DNA of 38,099 bases from an uncultured Eubacteriales bacterium (GCA_949282945.1 CASDQQ010000150.1:1-38099); one strand, 5' to 3'; positions 29,393-38,001 are shown, counted from the stretch's first letter. The notes: a model not told the origin generated them from the letters alone. Numbers and translations: made by a program.

Positions 29393-31067
29393 TTTTCAAC
29401 GACTCCTTAAGATTTGTAAGAGCTATTTTAGTTTCCGCCGTAGTTTCTCCCAGTAAAGAAGCAATTTCCTGGACTACTCTCATCTGCTTTTCTATAACCT
29501 TATCCGTTATCTCAATAGTCTGTCTGCTCATATTTTCCTTTTTGTATCTTTCATTTTCTTCTTCTGTTACATCTCTCATTATGATTATTATTATTTTATA
29601 GCCCCGGTCATATATAATGGACTCTTCCACATATTTTTCATATTCCGCCAAATACATTTTTCTGTCGTGTATATTGACCCCTTTATTGAGTACCTCAAAA
29701 AATGGCTGCGGATCCAGTATCCTTACGACCTGCTCTCCAAGAACGTCTTTTTCATTTCTTATATTCATTATCTTTCTTGCGGCCGCGTTTATCTGCTGTA
29801 CCTCAAGCGCCTCATTAAGAACTATGATCCCGTTAGGCGTGTTTTTTATTATATTGTCTGAAAATGACTCCGCCTTTTCTTTTAAAAACGGTAAGCACAT
29901 TGTCAGATCCGCTTTTCCCTGCAAAACAGCCACTGCCTTTTCTCTGCAGCTCTCGTAGCCGCAGCTTCCGCAGTTGAGCTCCTGTTCAGGAGTCATTTTC
30001 CCCATTTTATGCAGAATTTCTTCAATAGCCGCTCCGCCGGGTTTTTGCTTATGTGTTCCTATGAACGCGATATCCTTTTTAAGCAGTTCCTCTTCAGGCT
30101 GTTTTATATCAAAATCTTCCCTGCCCGCGTACTTATCCACCGCAATGAAATCTTTTATCGGCGATCTGTGATTCTTATCCATTGCAGGTCCGCCAATACA
30201 GCTTCCGGCGCACGCCGACATTTCTATAAAGCATTTATCAAGCTTGCCGTCTATAACATCGTTTATAGCATGTATACAGTTTTCTATCCCGTCTATAGTT
30301 ATGTAGCTGTAATCCTCGCTTTCTCGATTCATAGATCTTAGTATTCCTCCTGTGGTAGGAAATAGTCTGGCTCTTCCGTCTCCGTTTTCCTTCTCAGAAC
30401 CGTCCGGTTCAAGTTCTATCCCTTCTGAAGCCAACCACTTTGACAACTCTTCAAAGGTAAGAGCTACGTCTACTATATCTCCGTACTGCTCAGCCTCTTC
30501 TTTTTTTGAAATACACGGTCCTATAAAAACTGTTTTTGCTCCCGGATGTTCTCTTTTTATATAACTGCTGTGAGCCTGCATCGGCGACTGTACATGGGCA
30601 AGAAAAGGAAGCGCCTCCGGATAATGCTTTTGTATAAGTATATTTACCGTATGGCAGCAGGAGGATATTATTACGTTTTTCTCTCCGGACTCAACCATTT
30701 CGTCATAATACCTTTTCACTATGGTAGCGCCCAGAGCAGTCTCCTCCGCGTCGCAAAATCCCAGTTTCTTAAGGGCCTTTTTCATTGCTCCTATCCCTAT
30801 TCCATCATAATTGGCAACAAAGGACGGAGCTATGCTCGCGTATACTGAAAATCCGTCCGCTATCAGTTTTTTTGCTTTGTCTATATCGTCGCGTATCTCT
30901 TTGGCATTCTGAGGACATGCGACAAAGCAGCGTCCGCACAAAATACATTCGTCCTCTACGATATGCGCCTGATTATCGGCAAAACGTATGGATTTAACCG
31001 GACAATTCCTTATACATTTATAGCAGTTTTTACAGTTAGACTTTTTTAGCCTCAAATAATCCTTCAT
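29385..31067 (-). CDS. hydS: Putative sensory [FeFe]-hydrogenase HydS with PAS domain
   Basis: A 560-residue protein combining a hydrogenase core with a signalling part. Two [4Fe-4S] ferredoxin sets come first (C12/15/18/22 and C41/44/47/51). The H-cluster motifs are divergent: L1 ISSCCHTVN (C137, C138; Pro replaced by His), L2 GPCISKKEE (C185), L3 EMSACAGSCIGG (C286, C290), where the usual Met before Ala-Cys is Ser284. A further four-Cys cluster (C366, C369, C374, C391) links to a PAS domain (about 401-500; NIIKNTPNGIIVLNEALEVQ) and a C-terminal helical tail. This order is that of group C sensory hydrogenases, thought to report H2 or redox state rather than make H2 fast. No kinase domain follows the PAS; the output is probably the overlapping phosphatase. 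AAGGGG precedes ATG at 31067. Confidence 0.9.
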   Translation of the reverse strand: MKDYLRLKKSNCKNCYKCIRNCPVKSIRFADNQAHIVEDECILCGRCFVACPQNAKEIRDDIDKAKKLIADGFSVYASIAPSFVANYDGIGIGAMKKALKKLGFCDAEETALGATIVKRYYDEMVESGEKNVIISSCCHTVNILIQKHYPEALPFLAHVQSPMQAHSSYIKREHPGAKTVFIGPCISKKEEAEQYGDIVDVALTFEELSKWLASEGIELEPDGSEKENGDGRARLFPTTGGILRSMNRESEDYSYITIDGIENCIHAINDVIDGKLDKCFIEMSACAGSCIGGPAMDKNHRSPIKDFIAVDKYAGREDFDIKQPEEELLKKDIAFIGTHKQKPGGAAIEEILHKMGKMTPEQELNCGSCGYESCREKAVAVLQGKADLTMCLPFLKEKAESFSDNIIKNTPNGIIVLNEALEVQQINAAARKIMNIRNEKDVLGEQVVRILDPQPFFEVLNKGVNIHDRKMYLAEYEKYVEESIIYDRGYKIIIIIMRDVTEEENERYKKENMSRQTIEITDKVIEKQMRVVQEIASLLGETTAETKIALTNLKESLKNE

Positions 31068-31098
31068 ACGATAGACCCCTTTTCACCTATTAAAATAT

Positions 31099-31143
31099 AT
31101 GTTAGCCGTGACTCCACGTAAAAACGCAGAACGCGGCTAACAT
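31099..31143 (-). other. Stem-loop in the gap before hydS
   Basis: A perfect 10-bp inverted repeat, ATGTTAGCCG (31099-31108) with CGGCTAACAT (31134-31143), closes a 25-base loop in the 130-base gap, the only sizeable gap of the operon. The minus-strand tail TATATTTTAAT is only partly T-rich. It may be a leaky terminator or an RNA-processing element that sets hydS levels apart from adhE. Confidence 0.5.
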
Positions 31144-31197
31144 TTCTAATTTATTACATTTTCTGCGCGTCTTGCAGCGTCAGCCGCCCGGTACAAA

Positions 31198-31440
31198 TTA
31201 TGCCAACCGCCCCTTTATTTCTTTTTCAAAGAAATCCTTCGTATCATCGGGAGTCAGGGAATACAGTCTGTCATCCACTGAAACACAGACGCCTTTAACA
31301 CAGTTTCCGGTACAAAAAGTACCCTTTAACTCAACGTCATCACTAAGTCCGTTTTCTGCAACAAGTCTCTGCAGTTCTTCCACTATCAGTCTTGAACCCT
31401 TCACATGGCAGGAACTTCCTATACAAATTGTAACCGTCAT
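31198..31440 (-). CDS. Thioredoxin-like [2Fe-2S] ferredoxin (NuoE/HydC-like, short)
   Basis: An 80-residue protein with the exact spacing of thioredoxin-fold [2Fe-2S] proteins: C6-x4-C11 (CIGSSC) and C43-x3-C47 (CTGNC), plus C52. It matches the C-terminal half of NuoE/HydC-type subunits without the N-terminal helical part. It probably carries electrons to or from HydS or HydA. I chose ATG at 31440 because the AGGAG ribosome site (10 bases before it) lies inside the longer frame that begins at 31461. It lies 23 bases after the kinase gene. Confidence 0.85.
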   Translation of the reverse strand: MTVTICIGSSCHVKGSRLIVEELQRLVAENGLSDDVELKGTFCTGNCVKGVCVSVDDRLYSLTPDDTKDFFEKEIKGRLA

Positions 31441-31463
31441 TTTACTTACGCTCCTATCCAAAA

Positions 31464-32213
31464 TTATTCATAATCTACTACATTAGCCCAGTGCATAAGG
31501 AATTCCCTCTCCTTGGGTTTTCCCTTCACAAGCTGTGACGCAGCTACTATAGGCAGCCATTGCTGTACGTACTGTTTCGCCGTATCGCTCTTTTTGCAGA
31601 ACAGATCCAAGTACTTGTCAGCAGTAGTTATATCTCCGGCGATCCAGAAAAGGAGATATGTTCTTGCGGCGTCTGCACTGGCATTTCCCTGGGTAGCATG
31701 GGACCAGTCCAAAATATATGCCGTTCCGTCTTCTTTTATTATAATATTACTTGGGTTATAATCGCCATGGCAAAGTTTGGTGTGTTTAGGCATACCGTCA
31801 AGCCTCATATGCAGCTCATATCTTGCGGTGGCGTCAAGACTGGTTTCAGATATTTTTCTGTTCATCTTATCTTTAAGCTTATTAAGAAGAGGCGCCTTCT
31901 TTTCATGCATCTTAAGCTGAAGATCCACGAACAGATTCAAATACTCATCCTTCTTGTTAGGATTCTCTTCCATAAGTCTGGCAAGAGTTTTTCCCTCAAT
32001 ATATTCGGAAACTATCGCCCATTTACCGTCTACTTTAGTTACCTCCAATACTTTAGGGATATTAAGCCCGGTCTCTTCTACTCTCGCCTGGTTCAGGGCT
32101 TCATTCAATATATCTGACTTTGAATAATTCTCATCAAATACTTTGATGGCCAGATCCCCGTCTCTGTACACCGTTTTATCAGTTCTTACCGCGATTACTT
32201 TTTCCAAATTCAT
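31464..32213 (-). CDS. APH/choline kinase-family phosphotransferase
   Basis: A 249-residue kinase-fold protein. It has Lys in AIKVFDENY, a hinge region (IVSEYIEGKTLARLM), the catalytic loop LCHGDYNPSNII with the expected Asp and Asn, and the metal-binding DWS in YILDWSHATQGN. The family contains antibiotic, choline and homoserine kinases as well as kinases acting on proteins. A small molecule is possible, but its place between adhE and the hydS-phosphatase genes makes a regulatory kinase opposing the SpoIIE phosphatase an attractive inference. Antibiotic resistance is not suggested by context. AAAGGAGG precedes ATG at 32213 within the 15-base gap after adhE. Confidence 0.82.
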   Translation of the reverse strand: MNLEKVIAVRTDKTVYRDGDLAIKVFDENYSKSDILNEALNQARVEETGLNIPKVLEVTKVDGKWAIVSEYIEGKTLARLMEENPNKKDEYLNLFVDLQLKMHEKKAPLLNKLKDKMNRKISETSLDATARYELHMRLDGMPKHTKLCHGDYNPSNIIIKEDGTAYILDWSHATQGNASADAARTYLLFWIAGDITTADKYLDLFCKKSDTAKQYVQQWLPIVAASQLVKGKPKEREFLMHWANVVDYE

Positions 32214-32228
32214 ATCGCCTTTCCTCCT

Positions 32229-34841
32229 TTATTTACCGTAATATGCGTTCAAATACATCTCTTTTATTTCACTCATTAACGGATATCTCGGGTTTGCGCC
32301 AGTACACTGATCGTCAAATGCCTGCTCAACCATTTCGTCAAGTCTATCCAGGAAGTTCTGCTCGTCAACTCCATAGTCTTTAATAGTCTTCTTGATTCCG
32401 ACTTTCTCCTTAAGTTCATCTATAGCTTTTATAAGATTCTCTACTTTCTCACTGTCATTTTTGCCTTTTATTCCCAGAGAATCAGCAATCTCAGCGTAAC
32501 GGGCCATAGTGTGCGGATAAGCGTACTGAGGGAAAGTTCCCATTTTTCTTGGAGTCTCGGAAGCATTGAATCTTATAACCTCGTCGATCATAAGAGCATT
32601 TGCTATACCGTGGGGCAGATGATGGAAAGCGCCTAACTTATGGGCCATCGAGTGGCATACTCCCAAGAAAGCATTTGCAAAAGCCATACCTGCCATAGTA
32701 GAAGCATTGGCCATCTGTTCTCTTGCCTCAGGATCATTAGGTCCGTTGTCGTAAGCTCTTGGCAGATACTTGAATATAAGTCTTAAGGCTTCCTTGGCAA
32801 GTCCATCAGTATAAGGAGTCGCCAACATCGCCGCATATGCTTCCAAAGCATGGGTCATGGCGTCTATACCGGAAGCGGAAGTAAGTCCCTTAGGCATATT
32901 CATCATTAAGTCCGCATCTATGATAGCCATATTAGGCATAAGCTCATAATCAGCCAAAGGATACTTGATTCCTGTGCTCTCATCAGTAATTACCGCGAAA
33001 GGAGTTACCTCGGATCCTGTACCTGCCGAAGTAGGAACAGCGATAAAGTATGCCTTTTCACCCATTTTCGGGAAAGTGTACACTCTCTTTCTTATATCTA
33101 CAAAACGCATTGCCATATCCATAAAGTCAACTTCCGGATGCTCATACATTACCCACATGATCTTTCCGGCGTCCATTGCAGAACCGCCGCCAAGAGCGAT
33201 TATACAGTCAGGTTGGAAAGATTTCATTGCCGCCGCTCCTTCTTTCGCACTTGCCAGAGAAGGATCCGGAGCCACATCGTAAAATGTTGTGTGCTTTATT
33301 CCCATTTCGTCCAACTTATCGGTAATAGCTTTTGTATATCCATTATTATACAGGAAAGAGTCGGTAACAATAAAGGCTTTTTTCTTTCCCATTACATTTT
33401 TTAATTCATCAAGTGCTACAGGCAGACAGCCCTTTTTATGATAAACCTTCTGAGGCGTTCTGAACCACAACATATTTTCTCTCCTTTCGGCAACCGTCTT
33501 AATGTTAATCAAATGTTTTACGCCCACGTTTTCGGACACAGAGTTTCCGCCCCATGATCCGCAGCCCAATGTGAGTGACGGCTTAAGCTTAAAGTTGTAA
33601 AGGTCGCCTATACCTCCGTGTGAAGAAGGAGTGTTTACCAAAATACGGCAGGTCTTCATTCTCGCGCTGAATTTATCCAATTTTTCCTGCTCGGTTACCG
33701 CATTAAGATATATGGAAGAGGTATGTCCGTATCCTCCGTCGGCAATAAGTCTTTCAGCTTTATCCAAAGCTTCGTCGAAGTTCTTTACTCTGTACATCGC
33801 AAGTACAGGAGAAAGCTTTTCATGAGCAAACTCCTCTGAAAGATCAACGCTTTCGACCTCTCCGATAAGTATCTTGCAATCTTCCGGAACAGTAACCCCC
33901 GCCAAAGAAGCTATAGTATGAGCCGACTGACCTACGATCTTGGCGTTCAGCGCGCCGTTTATGATTATAGTCTTTCTTACTTTCTCAGTTTCTTCTTTAT
34001 TTAAGAAATAGCAGCCTCTTTCTTTAAATTCTTTTTTAACCTCCGCATAAACCTTATCAAGAACGATCACAGACTGCTCGGAAGCGCAGATCATACCATT
34101 ATCAAAAGTCTTGGAATGTATTATAGAGTTTACCGCCACAAGAATATCCGCTGTATCGTCTATTATCGCTGGAGTATTTCCGGCTCCCACGCCTACGGCA
34201 GGCTTTCCTGAAGAATAAGCGGCTTTTACCATACCTGGTCCTCCGGTGGCAAGAATTATATCCGCTTCTTTCATTATAGTATTTGTAAGCTCGAGAGACG
34301 GGATATCTATCCATCCTATTATTCCTTCCGGAGCTCCCGCTTTCACCGCCGCTTCAAGAACAATCTTAGCCGCCTCTATAGTAGACTTCTTTGCTCTCGG
34401 GTGTGGACTGATTATGATACCGTTTCTTGTCTTTAAAGATATGAGAGTTTTAAATATAGCGGTTGAAGTAGGGTTAGTGGTAGGAATGACCGCCGCGATA
34501 ACTCCGATAGGTTCGGCGATCTTCTTTATTCCGAAAGCCTGATCTTCTTCAATAACACCGCAGGTACGGGTATTTTTATAAGCATTGTAAATGTACTCAG
34601 CCGCATAGTGGTTTTTGATCACCTTATCCTCTACTACGCCCATTCCTGTTTCTTCAACTGCCATTTTAGCAAGAGGTATTCTCTCTTTATTTGCAGCCGT
34701 AGCGGCAGCAAGAAAAATCTTGTCAACCTGCTCCTGAGTATAGGTCGAAAAAATCTGCTGCGCTTTTCTTACTTCCTCAAGCCTTGATTCCAAAGCTTCT
34801 ACATTGTCTACTAAATCATAATGTTTCGCTTCATTTTTCAT
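32229..34841 (-). CDS. adhE: Bifunctional acetaldehyde-CoA/alcohol dehydrogenase AdhE
   Basis: An 870-residue enzyme that reduces acetyl-CoA to acetaldehyde and on to ethanol with two NADH. The N-terminal aldehyde dehydrogenase domain (1 to about 440) has GVIAAVIPTTNPTSTAIFKT and the catalytic Cys252 in NGMICASEQ. The C-terminal iron-dependent alcohol dehydrogenase has GGGSAMDAGKIMW, the region VPTSAGTGSEVTPFAVITD and the metal-ligand stretch GVCHSMAHKLGAFHHLPHG. It works as a cytoplasmic spirosome-forming sink for reducing power. ATG at 34841 overlaps the rex stop as ATGA and has GGAGAG in front; the in-frame TTG at 34856 is therefore not used. Its position directly after rex under a Rex operator implies induction at high NADH. 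Confidence 0.97.
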   Translation of the reverse strand: MKNEAKHYDLVDNVEALESRLEEVRKAQQIFSTYTQEQVDKIFLAAATAANKERIPLAKMAVEETGMGVVEDKVIKNHYAAEYIYNAYKNTRTCGVIEEDQAFGIKKIAEPIGVIAAVIPTTNPTSTAIFKTLISLKTRNGIIISPHPRAKKSTIEAAKIVLEAAVKAGAPEGIIGWIDIPSLELTNTIMKEADIILATGGPGMVKAAYSSGKPAVGVGAGNTPAIIDDTADILVAVNSIIHSKTFDNGMICASEQSVIVLDKVYAEVKKEFKERGCYFLNKEETEKVRKTIIINGALNAKIVGQSAHTIASLAGVTVPEDCKILIGEVESVDLSEEFAHEKLSPVLAMYRVKNFDEALDKAERLIADGGYGHTSSIYLNAVTEQEKLDKFSARMKTCRILVNTPSSHGGIGDLYNFKLKPSLTLGCGSWGGNSVSENVGVKHLINIKTVAERRENMLWFRTPQKVYHKKGCLPVALDELKNVMGKKKAFIVTDSFLYNNGYTKAITDKLDEMGIKHTTFYDVAPDPSLASAKEGAAAMKSFQPDCIIALGGGSAMDAGKIMWVMYEHPEVDFMDMAMRFVDIRKRVYTFPKMGEKAYFIAVPTSAGTGSEVTPFAVITDESTGIKYPLADYELMPNMAIIDADLMMNMPKGLTSASGIDAMTHALEAYAAMLATPYTDGLAKEALRLIFKYLPRAYDNGPNDPEAREQMANASTMAGMAFANAFLGVCHSMAHKLGAFHHLPHGIANALMIDEVIRFNASETPRKMGTFPQYAYPHTMARYAEIADSLGIKGKNDSEKVENLIKAIDELKEKVGIKKTIKDYGVDEQNFLDRLDEMVEQAFDDQCTGANPRYPLMSEIKEMYLNAYYGK

Positions 34842-35503
34842 ACGATCTCTCTCCAATCTAAATTATTTATATTTCGTTCTTTCTTACTATTTATCTCATC
34901 AGACAAATGTCTGGATAAAGCTGCGAGGGACGCCGCCATGTTCTCGTTCTGCACAAGTATTCCTTTTGGTACATTTAAGTGAACCGGGGCAAAATTCCAT
35001 ATCGCGAGGATTCCGCTTTCCACCATTATATCACAAACCTTCTGCGCGTTTTCAGCCGGAACTGTAATTATGCCTATATGAATATTCATGCGCTTAACAA
35101 GATTTTTTATCTTTTCTATATTGAATATCCTTATTCCCTTTACGCTTGTTCCACAGATATCCTCTCTGGTATCAAAGGCCGCTACGATCTTAAGTCCATA
35201 CTCAGAAAACCCTTTGTAGGACATAAGCGTTTTCCCAAGCTGTCCCGCTCCCGCAAGCACTGCTTCATTTGTATTATCGTATCCGAGAGTCTTTGTGATA
35301 TCTTCTATAAGCTCATTTATTTCAAACCCTGATTTAGGCTTCCCCACACATCCTGTAAGAGCAAGATCCTTCCTTACCTGCACGGGGTTAAGCTTAAGGT
35401 CCGTAGCTATAGTGGTGGACGATATGTACTGTATCTTTTCCTGCTGTTTGATTTTTAAATATTCCAAATATCTTGGTAACCTGTTTAAAGTTGGTACAGT
35501 CAT
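34838..35503 (-). CDS. rex: Redox-sensing transcriptional repressor Rex
   Basis: A 221-residue repressor. The N-terminal winged helix (RYLEYLKIKQQEKIQYISST, then TIATDLKLNPVQVRKDLALT) binds the operator. The Rossmann domain binds NAD(H) with the GxGxxG-type loop LAGAGQLGKTL (about residues 83-93). Rex leaves DNA when NADH is high. The ATGA overlap with adhE couples the two genes. GGAGG precedes ATG at 35503. The operator 35564-35581 lies in its own promoter, so the gene is probably autoregulated and controls all seven genes down to hydA. Confidence 0.97.
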   Translation of the reverse strand: MTVPTLNRLPRYLEYLKIKQQEKIQYISSTTIATDLKLNPVQVRKDLALTGCVGKPKSGFEINELIEDITKTLGYDNTNEAVLAGAGQLGKTLMSYKGFSEYGLKIVAAFDTREDICGTSVKGIRIFNIEKIKNLVKRMNIHIGIITVPAENAQKVCDIMVESGILAIWNFAPVHLNVPKGILVQNENMAASLAALSRHLSDEINSKKERNINNLDWREIV

Positions 35504-35542
35504 TTTCCCACCTCCGTGTCGATATTTTTTTATCGATAAGAT

Positions 35543-35570
35543 ATTATCATATATACTCCTGCATTGTCAA
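35543..35570 (-). promoter_or_regulatory. Sigma-A promoter of the rex-adhE-hyd operon
   Basis: On the minus strand TTGACA (35565-35570) is followed after 16 bases by GATAAT (35543-35548). The alternative TAATAT gives an 18-base spacer. The -35 lies inside the Rex operator. Confidence 0.75.
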
Positions 35571-35581
35571 CAATTTAACAA
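35564..35581. promoter_or_regulatory. Rex operator
   Basis: TTGTCAACAATTTAACAA fits the clostridial Rex pattern TTGTYAAnnnnTTRACAA at every position. It covers the -35 element of the minus-strand promoter, so bound Rex would block polymerase. Confidence 0.85.
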
Positions 35582-35634
35582 ACTTTTTTGTAAAAAAATT
35601 TTTTAAAATAAATTTGATTTTTTTGTAAAAAATA

Positions 35635-35663
35635 TTGACAGGTTTAGATTCGGATTTTATAAT
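35635..35663 (+). promoter_or_regulatory. Consensus sigma-A promoter of copA
   Basis: TTGACA (35635-35640), a 17-base spacer and TATAAT (35658-35663) match the consensus perfectly. Such a strong promoter needs a repressor, consistent with the CsoR-type site directly after it. Confidence 0.9.
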
Positions 35664-35668
35664 CCAAT

Positions 35669-35687
35669 TATACCCCATGGGGGTATA
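35669..35687. promoter_or_regulatory. CsoR-type copper operator
   Basis: TATACCCCATGGGGGTATA is a perfect palindrome with 8-bp arms around ATG and the CCCC/GGGG core typical of CsoR sites. It begins five bases after the -10 element and covers the likely transcription start of copA. Confidence 0.85.
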
Positions 35688-35726
35688 TCGAAAACATACG
35701 ATAACATGAAATAAGGAGGCAATATT

Positions 35727-37973
35727 ATGGCGTCAGATTCTAAGAAAACAGAAATATACAATATAGACGGCATGAGCTGCGCGGCCTGCAGCAGCGCTGT
35801 CGAGCGGGTGACCTCCAAGCTTCCCGGAGTGGAAAAAAGTCAGGTAAATCTTACCACATCAAAAATGACTATAACATACGATGAAAATATTTTGACTCCG
35901 GAAGATATAATATCAAAAGTAGAGCGAGCAGGATTTAAAGCGTCGCTTGCTCCCGCAGATTCTATCAAAAGCGACAAGGAGCTATTTGTAAAGCAGGACG
36001 CTTCTTTAAAAATTTCTAGGATAAAACTTATAATCGCGCTCTGTTTCGCCATTCCCCTGTTATATATATCCATGGGACATATGCTTCCCTTCAGGCTCCC
36101 CCTTCCCGGAATAATAGATATGGACATAAATCCTATAGGATACGCTATTGCCCAACTTATACTCACCATACCCGTGCTGATCGCCGGATACAAATTTTAT
36201 ACGATAGGATTTAAAACTTTATTTAAAGGCCATCCCAACATGGACTCATTAGTGGCTATAGGCACTATCAGCGCTTTTCTCTATAGTCTTTACATGACTA
36301 TAAAAATTCCTTCTGACGTCCACAGCGTACATTCTCTTTATTATGAGTCGGCGGCGGTTGTCGTTACTCTCGTAATGTTGGGAAAATATATGGAGAGCAG
36401 AAGCAAGGGAAAAACTTCCGAGGCTATTAAAAAGCTTATGGAACTTACCCCCGACACCGCTGTTTTGATAAATGACGGTGTTGAAACAGAAGTCCCAACT
36501 TCAGATGTTTCTGTGGGCGACCATCTCCTTATCAAGCCCGGATTTAGGATTCCTCTCGACGGAAAGATCCTATCAGGAAGCAGCAGTATAGACGAATCCA
36601 TGCTTACAGGCGAAAGTATCCCCGTGGAAAAAGGCCCCGGGGACACAGTAATTGGCGGAAGCATGAATTACAACGGTTCATTTGAAATTGAAGTTACTAA
36701 AACCGGTTCCGATACTACTCTTTCAAAAATCATAAAACTTGTGGAAGACGCGCAGGGCCGCAAAGCCCCCATATCCAAAACAGCCGACCTGGTGGCGGGT
36801 TATTTTGTTCCTATTGTATTGCTCATAGCTTTGGCCGCTTCCCTTCTATGGTTTTTTATAGGAAATAAGGATTTTTCATTCTGTATCAATATATTTGTAT
36901 CCGTTTTAGTTATAGCCTGCCCATGCGCCCTGGGCCTGGCCACACCTACTGCCATAATGGTAGGCACCGGCGTTGGCGCCAACCACGGTATACTGATCAA
37001 AAGCGGCGAGGCATTGGAGACTGCTCATAAAACTCAGGCCGTAATATTTGATAAAACGGGAACCGTTACCGAAGGAAAACCCAGAGTGGTAAATTTAGTA
37101 TGCGACGACCAGCTTTTGGCTCTTGCCGCGGGCTGCGAGCAGATGTCTGAACACCCACTGGCGGCGGCTATAACAGAGTATGCGGCCGAAAAAGGCCTTA
37201 TCCTCAAAAGGCCGTCCGAATTTGAAAGCATAACCGGGAAGGGCATACACGCCGTAATAGATGATAAAGATCTTTATATAGGTAATTCCTCTCTGGCGCA
37301 AAGTATAGGCGCAGATCTCGGAATCTTTGGAGAGTTTGCCGAAAAAGCCGCTTTAAAAGGCCAGACCCCTATGTTTATCATTTCTGAAGGTAAGACTGAG
37401 GGCGTTATCTGCGTTGCGGATACAGTCAAAAATACGAGCGTTACAGCCATAGAAAAAATAAAATCACTGGGTATAGATGTCTATATGCTTACCGGAGACA
37501 ATAAACTGACTGCCGAATATATAGGCAAGCAGGTGCATATAGAAAACATTTTTTCTGAAGTTCTTCCCGGAGATAAATCGTCTATTGTGGAGAAGCTTCA
37601 AAAATCGGGAAAATGTGTTATGATGGTAGGAGATGGAATAAATGATGCACCCGCGCTTGCCGCCGCCGATATAGGGACCGCTATAGGCTCCGGAAGCGAT
37701 ATCGCTCTGGAATCCGCGGATATAGTCCTGATGAGATCGGATATAGATGATGTATACAAAGCCATAAAGCTGAGTAAATCTACTATAAGAAATATAAAGC
37801 AAAATCTTTTCTGGGCCTTTTTCTACAATACTTTAGGAATACCCGTGGCATGTGGTCTTTTATATCTCTTGGGCGGCCCTTTACTGAATCCCATGATAGG
37901 AGGATTCGCTATGTCCCTAAGTTCCGTCTGCGTAGTAGGAAACGCTCTTAGATTAAAGAGACTTAAACTTTAA
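35727..37973 (+). CDS. copA: Copper-exporting P1B-type ATPase CopA
   Basis: A 748-residue Cu(I) efflux pump. One N-terminal heavy-metal domain has GMSCAACSSAVE (residues 14-25). Membrane segments follow, then the actuator loop (MLTGESIPVEKG), the membrane copper site ACPCALGLATP, the phosphorylated Asp in FDKTGTVTEG, SEHPLA in the nucleotide domain, MLTGDN and GDGINDAPAL. The C-terminal helices contain Asn, Met and Ser residues (FFYNTLGIP, GFAMSLSSVCVV) matching Cu(I) ATPases rather than Zn/Cd pumps. AAGGAGG lies seven bases before ATG. It is driven by a consensus promoter with a CsoR operator, and a csoR-like gene starts 28 bases after its stop. Confidence 0.97.
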   Translation: MASDSKKTEIYNIDGMSCAACSSAVERVTSKLPGVEKSQVNLTTSKMTITYDENILTPEDIISKVERAGFKASLAPADSIKSDKELFVKQDASLKISRIKLIIALCFAIPLLYISMGHMLPFRLPLPGIIDMDINPIGYAIAQLILTIPVLIAGYKFYTIGFKTLFKGHPNMDSLVAIGTISAFLYSLYMTIKIPSDVHSVHSLYYESAAVVVTLVMLGKYMESRSKGKTSEAIKKLMELTPDTAVLINDGVETEVPTSDVSVGDHLLIKPGFRIPLDGKILSGSSSIDESMLTGESIPVEKGPGDTVIGGSMNYNGSFEIEVTKTGSDTTLSKIIKLVEDAQGRKAPISKTADLVAGYFVPIVLLIALAASLLWFFIGNKDFSFCINIFVSVLVIACPCALGLATPTAIMVGTGVGANHGILIKSGEALETAHKTQAVIFDKTGTVTEGKPRVVNLVCDDQLLALAAGCEQMSEHPLAAAITEYAAEKGLILKRPSEFESITGKGIHAVIDDKDLYIGNSSLAQSIGADLGIFGEFAEKAALKGQTPMFIISEGKTEGVICVADTVKNTSVTAIEKIKSLGIDVYMLTGDNKLTAEYIGKQVHIENIFSEVLPGDKSSIVEKLQKSGKCVMMVGDGINDAPALAAADIGTAIGSGSDIALESADIVLMRSDIDDVYKAIKLSKSTIRNIKQNLFWAFFYNTLGIPVACGLLYLLGGPLLNPMIGGFAMSLSSVCVVGNALRLKRLKL

Positions 37974-38001
37974 ATAAAAATACGGAAAAGGAGCTTTATA
38001 T

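Noticed and set aside
31560-32117. 185-codon plus-strand frame opposite the APH-like kinase
   Set aside because: The kinase on the other strand has clear catalytic motifs and a strong ribosome site; this frame has neither.
31464-32213. Aminoglycoside resistance gene
   Set aside because: The fold is shared, but the operon context is fermentation and hydrogenases, and no resistance-specific features were recognised.
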